A program made the position numbers and the translations under genes. A stretch of DNA of 64,000 bases from Poriferisodalis sp963663635 (GTDB lineage Bacteria > Actinomycetota > Acidimicrobiia > Acidimicrobiales > Poriferisodalaceae): contig CAXXMY010000002.1 in NCBI GenBank assembly GCA_963663635.2, forward strand, positions 1 to 64,000. The letters are read 5' to 3'. The notes under the pieces were generated by a model. It searched no databases and was not told where the DNA came from. It saw only the letters and a list, made by a program, of their open reading frames with translations. This document shows, one piece after another, positions 57,582 through 64,000 of the stretch. Position 1 is the stretch's first letter; every line of letters starts with the position of its first letter.

Positions 57582-57749
57582 GAGTTTCGCCATGTACGTT
57601 GCGAGTCGGTCGATGCTGATGTCGCCGCCACGACCCCAAGGCTTGATTGGCGTTGCCAAGACATTGTGTTCAACGAGGTGCGGCCACAAGACCTGCTTCA
57701 CAAACTCTTCCTCGGTCTCGCCTTCGACGGCGATGGCAACCCGCTTCAC
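57582..57749 (-). pseudogene. DUF4276 protein, 5' part interrupted by IS30
   Basis: GTG start overlapping the ATPase stop (GTGA). It reads VKRVAIAVEGETEEEFVKQV, then LWPHLVEHNVLATPIKPWGR and GGDISIDRLATYMAKL, the N-terminal half of DUF4276. The VEGETEEEF motif is Toprim-like, as in OLD-family nucleases. The IS30 copy C follows directly. Confidence 0.8.
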
Positions 57750-58931
57750 GGACGGCCGCCGAGCAGGTTCATCTGCCAGAGTTCTCCCGTCGTGTAGTTC
57801 TCCTCTTAGCCACTGTTCGTAGTCGCTGCGGCTCAGGCGGCGAACCGCTGTCTTCGAGTCCTCAAGTTCCATCACCACGACTTCGTCGAGTTCAAAGGCA
57901 TCTACGAGCTGCGGCGACTGAGTGGCCACAATCACCTGGCGTTGGGTGGCAAGCGATTCGATCATGGACCCGATCAGCGACACAGCCGCCGGATGCAGGC
58001 CGAGCTCCGGCTCATCGAGGAGGATGACCCTCGGCAACATGTCGGGTGGAAGGTTCAGCAGCGTCACCAGCGCGAAGAAGCGAAGCGACCCGTCCGAGGT
58101 CAGGTGAGCGCCGAAGGCCTTGTCCGAGTTGGTCGGCGAACTCCACCTCAGCATTACCCGGCCGTGCTCTTCCTCGATGATGAACTGATCGAAGTTCGGC
58201 AGGATGCGTCGGATGTTGTTGCCCACCCACTCGAAGTGGTCCGGGTACTCACTTTGGAGTCGGTGGAGCACTGCCGCCAAGTTGCCGCCGTCAGCACGAA
58301 GCCCGCGGCTGTCGCTCACGTCCCAGCGCTGCTTCATGCTGGCGCTTGCGGACGTGTCGTGGAATTGGAAGGTGCCGCAGTCCTTCAGCAGGTTGCCGAT
58401 CACTTGCGCCGTCGTCGGGTTCGCATTGGGGATGCGGCCTTGGGCGGCTTGTGCGATTCTGGCTTCAGTGTGGCCGCTCCCGGCAGAGTGCCACGGGGCT
58501 TCATCGTCGCGGTCTAAGCGGCCGTAGCGCCAACGCTCGTCACTGAAAATAAACCGATCGGGAGCGCCATAGGACAGCGCGAACGAGTACTCGTTGGTTC
58601 CCGTCGACGTTGTGAGTCCGATGTCAGCCTCCATGCGGGGCGTCACCTTGTTGCCCATGAACAGCTGGTCGTCGGCACCGCCGTGGCGAGCGACGAACTC
58701 CTCAAGTTTTCGAGAACGCAGCATCCAACTCAACATCTCAAAGAACCGAATGAAGTTTGACTTGCCGGACCCGTTCGCTCCGATGAGCACAGTGGCACCA
58801 TCCAGCCCGTCAAGTTCAACATCGGCAAGACATCGGAACCCGCGAATCGAGATCGCGTCCAACATCACCGACGCGGAGGACGAGGTGGCTTCGGACGGGT
58901 CACGTTCCTGATGCTGATGTTCGCTGTCCAC
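57746..58931 (-). pseudogene. AAA/SMC-like ATPase partner of DUF4276, frameshifted end
   Basis: Walker A LIGANGSGKSNF (about 49-60), signature region SDGSLRFFALVTLLNLP, Walker B VILLDEPELGLHP, then VIVATQSPQLVDAF: a RecF/OLD-type ABC ATPase of about 390 residues. The family's standard ending appears one frame over as YTTGELWQMNLLGGRP and a TGA at 57746-57748. So a one-base indel at about 57797-57812 has joined the ATPase frame to DUF4276. ATPase plus Toprim-like nuclease pairs are typical defence modules; this one is inactivated. Confidence 0.8.
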
Positions 58932-59069
58932 TAGATGATTAGTTCCAAGGGGTCGGGTCCACCGGTTGTGGGGTGAGGGTGTCCAAGCTCGGGGTGTGTA
59001 TTCACGCTTCGATCTTGGAGGTTCTCAGCATGGGCCCGGACTCGGGTCACCCTCGCGACCGCACTGTAT

Positions 59070-59867
59070 GTGAGGATCGATGACCTGTTGGCGCAGAACC
59101 CTGGGTGGGCGCCGCAGCGGCCTGTGGTGGGGTTCGCCCCGAAGCTGTCGGACGCGGAGCTGGTCACCCTGGCGGTGATCTGTGCGCTGCTGGGCTATGA
59201 CAACGAGTCGCAGTTCGTGCGCTACGCCCATGCGCATCTTCGGCCGTGGTTCCCGTATCTGGCGAACCGCGACGGCTACAACAAGCGGCTGCGGCGCAGC
59301 GCCGAGATGATCGCAGGTGTCATGGGATGGCTCGCTCGCGAGTGCGAGTCGTGGCACCACGACGTGTGGCTGGTGGACTCCACGCCGGTCGAGTGCGGCA
59401 CCAGCCGCGAGACCCAAAAGCGCTCCGGCCTCGCCCGATGGGCCCAATACGGCTGGTGCGCGTCGCATTCCCGCTGGTTCTGGGGCCTGCGGCTGCATCT
59501 TGTGGCCACCCCGGCGGGGCTGCGGGTCGCGTTCGCTCTCGCCGGCGCGAAAGCCGACGAACGCGACGTCTGCGCCGACATGATCGACGCGGCCGACCTC
59601 GCCCGGCCGGGCCAGACCCTCATCGCCGACAACCGCTGCCGCTCCAAAGCGTTCGAAGCCGACCTCAACAACGCCGGCATCACCGTGCTGCGCCCCGCCA
59701 CCCGAACCGAGGCCCCACGTCCCGGCGCAAAGTTCCTGCGGCCCCTGCGCCAGATCACCGAATCGATCAACCAGACCCTCAAAGGCCAGCTCACCCTCGA
59801 ACGCCACAAAGCACGCACCAAAACCGGCGTCGCCGCGCGCATCGGCACCCGCCTCCTCGCGCTGACG
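59070..59867 (+). pseudogene. IS982-family transposase, C-terminally truncated
   Basis: GTG start. LSDAELVTLAVICALLGYDN, WLVDSTPVECGTSRETQKRS and YGWCASHSRWFWGLRLHLVA, then ADERDVCADMIDAADL and NRCRSKAFEADLNNAGITVL, are IS982 (DDE_Tnp_1_3) motifs. The protein is normal up to RIGTRLLALT and then runs into unrelated sequence, losing about 25 residues. No clean terminal repeats were seen. 58932-59069 holds only its probable left end. Confidence 0.8.
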
Positions 59868-59980
59868 ACGTGCAGACGAACGTCGAGCATCACACAAGTC
59901 GGCTCGGACACGGCTCGATCCTATGGTGCCCATCGCGGGTGGAGATGTTCCGAGTCGACCCGCTGACCCAGTTGCGACGC

Positions 59981-60059
59981 ATCGAATCCGGCCTAGTCGC
60001 ACCGCGGTCAGACGGCCTGCCGCCGCATCGCGCGGCCTACCTGCCGATCGCGGACGACG
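59981..60059 (+). pseudogene. Remnant of a polysaccharide-deacetylase gene start
   Basis: Reads IESGLVAPRSDGLPPHRAAY followed by LPIAD. This matches MESGLISPLPDSLPPHRVAY and LPIVD at the start of the intact gene at 62244. The ATG is ATC here and likeness ends after about 26 codons. It abuts a membrane-protein 3' remnant, mirroring the order 61211/62244. Confidence 0.65.
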
Positions 60060-60248
60060 CTACGTCTGCAGTCGTGCCGACGCGTCAGCGCGGGCCATCG
60101 AATCGTCATCTAGCGCCGCAGCGCCGTTCGCGGATGGACCGACTGCCGTGATGCCTACCAAGTCCACGTATATGAGAGCGAAGGCAGTCGTCACGATTGA
60201 CGTCTGGATGAGTTCTTGCAACAGTGCGAAAGAGAGACGGAGAGATCA
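60060..60248 (-). pseudogene. Membrane protein type 2, C-terminal remnant
   Basis: The minus strand reads QTSIVTTAFALIYVDLVGIT, then AVGPSANGAAALDDDSMARA and a TAG at 60060-60062. This corresponds to ILTTAFTLLYVDLAGITAEG at the end of the type 2 gene at 61211. Only the last helix and tail remain. Confidence 0.65.
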
Positions 60249-60259
60249 GCCTTGAAGCG

Positions 60260-61201
60260 TCAACCCTGCTCGCTGAGTGCCGTGCCCCCGGCTGATGAGA
60301 GACCGCTAACGAGGTCGCCGTACATGATCACGTGGGCGACGGCGACGATGCCGACCGTCAAAGGCCAGACCAGGACGACGACAATGGCCAGCGCATACGC
60401 GAAGGACAACGGGCTCGCCAACAACGCGAAGAAGACGACCATTGCGAACACGACCCTGGTGACGTCGAACAAGACGACCCGGCCCCAGGTCGCAGCCTTG
60501 TTCCGTCCCAGGAGTCGACCCCAGCGACGCAACGACGGAAGCCCAGGCTCCAGATACACCATGGCCCACAACATGGCGGCGAGCGGCGCGACAACCGCAC
60601 TGATGACCAACGTCGTGAAGTCCCACAAGACGCCGAGCGATTCGGTCACCCTGTCGAGTCCAAGCCCGATGAAGAACACCACAAATTGGATGGCAAAGAC
60701 CACCAGTTGGACCAGCAGCAGCGCCGGCAGTCGAGCGATCGCAATGCTCAAGGCGGCGCTGCCCCCTGCCTCGATGCCGGTGAGTTGTTGGCGTGCAATC
60801 TGGGCGCTCGCTGCCGATTGGAGCGCGCTGAAGAAGCTGGCGATGAGCGCCGCTATCAGCAGGCTGATCGCTTGCGGCGTGAGGGTGAAGTCGAACGACG
60901 CCATCCAAGCGTCGACCTCGGCTGGCGTCTCGACGACTCCGTCAAAGAGCGCGTCGATCTTCTCCCAGAACTGGCCGTTGAACAACTCGTCTACGCCCAG
61001 GTAGGTGGCCGTCAAGGTGACGAGCCACAGGGCCGCACCAAGGGTGGCAACTACTGAGAGGTCGCTCCGCCGCACGGCGACTACCGCGAAGGTGTCTGCC
61101 CACAGAGCACCGATAGCGCGATGAGAGCGGGGCTGTCGCCCGCTGCGGTACGGCTCGGCAGGAGGTAGAGCCGGGCGCGGCCGTTCGTCGTCGTCAGCCA
61201 C
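60260..61201 (-). CDS. Multi-pass membrane protein, type 1 paralogue
   Basis: The protein has 313 residues. The start MADDDERPRPALPPAEPYRS resembles MADGDSGRPRPAMPPEGENG of 54152. About six hydrophobic helices; the shared segment is MVYLEPGLPSLRRWGRLLGR with NKAATWGR, and the end reads AHVIMYGDLVSGLSSAG. Role unknown. It follows the type 2 gene by 9 bp, the same order and spacing as the pair at 54152/55169. Confidence 0.7.
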   Translation of the reverse strand: MADDDERPRPALPPAEPYRSGRQPRSHRAIGALWADTFAVVAVRRSDLSVVATLGAALWLVTLTATYLGVDELFNGQFWEKIDALFDGVVETPAEVDAWMASFDFTLTPQAISLLIAALIASFFSALQSAASAQIARQQLTGIEAGGSAALSIAIARLPALLLVQLVVFAIQFVVFFIGLGLDRVTESLGVLWDFTTLVISAVVAPLAAMLWAMVYLEPGLPSLRRWGRLLGRNKAATWGRVVLFDVTRVVFAMVVFFALLASPLSFAYALAIVVVLVWPLTVGIVAVAHVIMYGDLVSGLSSAGGTALSEQG

Positions 61202-61210
61202 GTCGAGAAC

Positions 61211-62201
61211 CTATGTCTGCGACTCACTGCGGATGCCGTCGCCCGGGGTGATCTCGCTGGTCGACGTCTCACCCTCCGCAGTGATGCCGGCAAGGTCCAC
61301 GTACAAGAGAGTGAAGGCAGTCGTCAGGATGGCGATCTCGACGATGACGGAAACCATCCCCAACAACACTGCCGCTGCCGACCACACTCTGATCCCCGAT
61401 ATCTTCCAGGCCGCAGTCAGCGCGACACGTACGAGTTGCCACAGCAGAATTCGACCCCAGGTCGCCGCACGCTGACCACGAACGAGTTGCCAAGCTTGAC
61501 GGAACTTCGGTCGACGGTCCTCCAGCTTGATCGCTGTGAAAAAGACGTTGATCTGCGGAGCGAAATAGGCGACGACGACGGCGCCCAAGTACAGCCACGG
61601 CCACAACTCCGTGAGGCCGCGGTCCCAGAGGTACGGAAAGAGCAGTAGCTGAGGCCCCAAGAACACGGCGGTAACGAGAAGTCCGTAAACCAGGTTGATC
61701 GTCATGATGCGCGGAAGTCTCCGGACCGCCACGCGACTCACAGCGCCGACTTGCGTCGACCCGTCGCGCGCATGCTGCGCGACGAGCAGCGCCACTGCAG
61801 GTGCTGAACAAGTACGTGCCGAGAGCCGTAAATGGAACGAGGGCCACAGTGACCATGCTGAACTTCGACGCGGCCGAGGCGCCCGGTCCTTCGACATCCA
61901 CAAACGCCTCGTACGCCCACCAGTGAACGAGTCCAACGAGCATGAGCACAGCTGCGGCCGGGAAAGCCGCACGCGCCAACGCAGGCGCCTGGCTCGTGAT
62001 GAAGCGAAACGTGTCAGCGATGAGGGCAGGTATCGGGCGAAGCGTTCCTGGCTCGGGCTCGGCGAGCCGCGTCCAGAAGAACGGCTCCGAAGGCCCCAGG
62101 GGCGGCGCTTCGTGTGCATCGAGCGTGGGCGGCGGCTCGGCCCTCGGGATCTGGCGAACGATCAACGGAATCTGCGGCTCCGGAGGCAGCCCGACAGGCA
62201 C
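61211..62201 (-). pseudogene. Multi-pass membrane protein, type 2 paralogue, frameshifted
   Basis: Starts MPVGLPPEPQIPLIVRQIPR, then SQAPALARAAFPAAAVLMLV and ALVPFTALGTYLFS. At about 61795-61812 one base is gained or lost; the remainder (VALLVAQHARDGSTQVGAVS, then LVYGLLVTAVFLGPQLLLFP and ILTTAFTLLYVDLAGITAEG) is in the next frame. Repaired length is about 329 residues. Divergent from the deacetylase gene with a 42 bp gap. Confidence 0.7.
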
Positions 62202-62243
62202 ACGACGAAGCTAGCGAGCAGCAGGCTGGCCTAGCGTCGGCGC

Positions 62244-64000
62244 ATGGAATCTGGGCTGATCTCACCGCTACCAGACAGCTTGCCGCCGCATCGGGTGGCG
62301 TACCTGCCGATCGTTGATCGGCCGAGGATCCGGTGGCCGAATGATGCCCGCGTCGCACTGTGGATCGCACCGAACGTCGAACATTACGAGTATCTGCCGC
62401 CGCGTGACCCCCAACGCAACACGTGGACGCGGTCACCGCACCCCGACGTGCAGGGATACGGGTATCGCGACTACGGCAACCGCGTCGGCTTCTGGCGAAT
62501 GCTCGATGTGCTGGATCGCTACGGCGTCACCGCGACTGCCTCAACGAATCTGGCCGTGTTCGACCACTACCCCGAAGTGGGCGCAGCCATGGTCGAACGC
62601 GGGTGGGAGATCATGTCCCACGGCATCTACAACACCCGCTACATATCGTCGATCGACGAGACCGCCGAGCGGGCCTTCTACATCGAGTGCATCGAGGCGT
62701 TGCGCAGCCACGCCGGACAGCAACTCCGGGGCATGCTCGGCCCGGCCGTGTCGAACACCGTCAACACGCCGGACCTCATGGCCGAGGCGGGGCTGATCTA
62801 CCACGCCGACTGGTTCCACGACGACCAGCCTGTTCCGCTCGCGACCCGCAGCGGTCTGCGGCTCGTGTCGGTGCCGTATTCGATGGAACTGAACGATGTG
62901 CCGGTGTTCACCCAGCACTACGACACCGACGACTTCGTTGCCATGGCGCGCTCTCAGCTCGATGTTCTGCGCCGCGAAGCCGACGACGCCGCGGGTGGCC
63001 GGGTGATGTGCGTGGCGCTGCACCCGTACCTGATGGGCATGCCACATCGCGTCGACGGGCTCGCGGCAATGCTTGAGTATCTGATGGGCCACGACGACGT
63101 GTGGCAGACCACCGCCAGCCAGATAGCGCAGAACTTCATCGACAACCACTACGACGACTTCGCCGCTCACGAACCTGTTCCGCATGAGCCGCCGACGCCA
63201 CGGCCGCACATCGCAACGGCCTCGCGCACCAACCCGGGCCCCGCAACGTCGCAGCCGTCTCCCTACGAGTTCGGTCCCGCACATCACCAGCACGGCATGG
63301 ACCACCCGTACTACGACTGGTCACCGCTGCCGGGCCGTAACCACTTCGAGTGGCCAAACCGCAGCCCCCTCGCGGTCAGCGCCGTGATCGTTCTCGAGCA
63401 CGTCGAGTGGGAGCCGCCGCCCGACGCCTACTCATTGCGCCGGCGCAGCGGCGGGCTTGCACGCCTTCCCGCACCCGACTACCCCCAGCTCACGATCCGC
63501 GAGTACGGCCACCGAGTCGGCATCTTCCGACTGCTCGACCTGCTCGAACGGCACAACATCGCCGCGACGGTGGCAATCGATGCGCTCACCGCGGAGCACT
63601 ACGGCTGGCTGGCTTCGCATCTTGTAGAACGAGGCTGCGAGATCGCAGGGCGGGGCATCGCGGCGACCCAGCTCACTACGTCCAAGAACTCCGAGGCGGA
63701 GGAGCGAGCGGCAATCGCGCGCAGCCTCGATGCCATCGAGTCCGCCACCGGAATTCGGCCGACCACGTGGTTCTCCGCAGAAGGCGTCGAGTCGTTCCGC
63801 ACCCCGGCGTTGCTCGCGGAGACCGGCATCGACTGCGTGCTGGACTGGCCGAACGACGAGCAGCCCTATCTCATGGCAACCGACGACGTTCTCGCCGGAG
63901 TGGCCCGGTCCGAAGGCACCGCGCCGATGGTGTCTCTGCCGCTGTTCCTTGAAGCCGACGACGAGTTCGCGCTGTGGCACCGTCGGGCAACGCTTGAGGG
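62244..64000 (+). CDS. Tandem polysaccharide-deacetylase-family protein, cut by window end
   Basis: Open from ATG 62244 to the last base, at least 585 residues. Domain 1 has VALWIAPNVEHYEYLPP, YGYRDYGNRVGFWRMLDVLD, RYGVTATASTN and the metal-type motif IMSHGIYNTRY. Domain 2 begins at RSPLAVSAVIVLEHVEWEPP and repeats the plan (EYGHRVGIFRLLDLLERHNI, GCEIAGRGI), with the His of the SHG motif replaced. This resembles the allantoinase PuuE branch rather than chitin enzymes. The linker (residues about 310-370) is Pro/His-rich. A second, probably inactive domain suggests an internal duplication. Confidence 0.75.
   Translation, partial: MESGLISPLPDSLPPHRVAYLPIVDRPRIRWPNDARVALWIAPNVEHYEYLPPRDPQRNTWTRSPHPDVQGYGYRDYGNRVGFWRMLDVLDRYGVTATASTNLAVFDHYPEVGAAMVERGWEIMSHGIYNTRYISSIDETAERAFYIECIEALRSHAGQQLRGMLGPAVSNTVNTPDLMAEAGLIYHADWFHDDQPVPLATRSGLRLVSVPYSMELNDVPVFTQHYDTDDFVAMARSQLDVLRREADDAAGGRVMCVALHPYLMGMPHRVDGLAAMLEYLMGHDDVWQTTASQIAQNFIDNHYDDFAAHEPVPHEPPTPRPHIATASRTNPGPATSQPSPYEFGPAHHQHGMDHPYYDWSPLPGRNHFEWPNRSPLAVSAVIVLEHVEWEPPPDAYSLRRRSGGLARLPAPDYPQLTIREYGHRVGIFRLLDLLERHNIAATVAIDALTAEHYGWLASHLVERGCEIAGRGIAATQLTTSKNSEAEERAAIARSLDAIESATGIRPTTWFSAEGVESFRTPALLAETGIDCVLDWPNDEQPYLMATDDVLAGVARSEGTAPMVSLPLFLEADDEFALWHRRATLE

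Noticed and set aside
57560..58931. Natural fusion of the ATPase with DUF4276 and the IS30 transposase
   Set aside because: The ATPase's normal end (GGRP, TGA) and the overlapping DUF4276 start exist one frame over, so the fusion comes from an indel plus an IS insertion.

Overview
This 64 kb window is high-GC bacterial DNA. It looks like an actinobacterium, probably of the Acidimicrobiia (inference). Reasons are the abundance of acyl-CoA enzymes and CaiB/BaiF CoA-transferases, an SCO6745-family protein, ergothioneine genes, a single-chain acyl-CoA carboxylase, frequent GTG/TTG starts and many IS elements of IS30, IS110, IS1380, IS982 and IS3 type. No rRNA, tRNA or CRISPR array was recognised by eye. 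About nine genes carry single-base indels, several in G/C runs, so either the assembly is imperfect or the region is decaying.

Layout. 1-4095 is a nested IS structure: an IS30 element whose two terminal inverted repeats are each interrupted, at the same site and in mirror orientation, by near-identical IS110 elements. 4266-16583 is a lower-GC catabolic island: a LysR regulator, a RutB-like isochorismatase-fold hydrolase, an RbsABC-type importer, three tandem RutA/NtaA-like flavin monooxygenases, a 56-residue Cys-rich protein, an enoyl-CoA hydratase and a CaiB-type CoA-transferase. 16776-23033 is an IS graveyard holding a hicB/broken-hicA pair and two tandem IS1380 copies inserted at the stop codon of a coxL-like gene. 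22978-33431 holds that coxL-like gene, a DMT transporter and a five-gene acyl-CoA operon with an L-carnitine dehydrogenase/thioesterase fusion. 33488-39703 is a defence-like island: vapBC with a palindromic operator, a 1,402-residue NACHT-like NTPase with a C-terminal PD-(D/E)xK nuclease, and a translationally coupled AAA_14/DUF4143 ATPase. 39765-54056 is mostly metabolic: crotonase, SCO6745 protein, nitroreductase, egtBD, a biotin-dependent acyl-CoA carboxylase and two double-domain CaiB paralogues. 54152-64000 has a duplicated pair of membrane-protein genes. Between the two pairs lies an ATPase-DUF4276 pair broken by IS30, then IS982. A double-domain polysaccharide deacetylase runs off the end.

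The most striking signal is in the IS110 elements. The ~235 bp non-coding end contains four short guide-like segments in the order and polarity expected for an IS621-type bridge RNA. Two match the left and right halves of the IS30 inverted repeat, which is the actual insertion site; two match the element's own ends. Joining the ends in a circle would also assemble TTGACA and CATAAT at 17 bp spacing. The second candidate system is the coupled NACHT-nuclease/AAA_14 operon.
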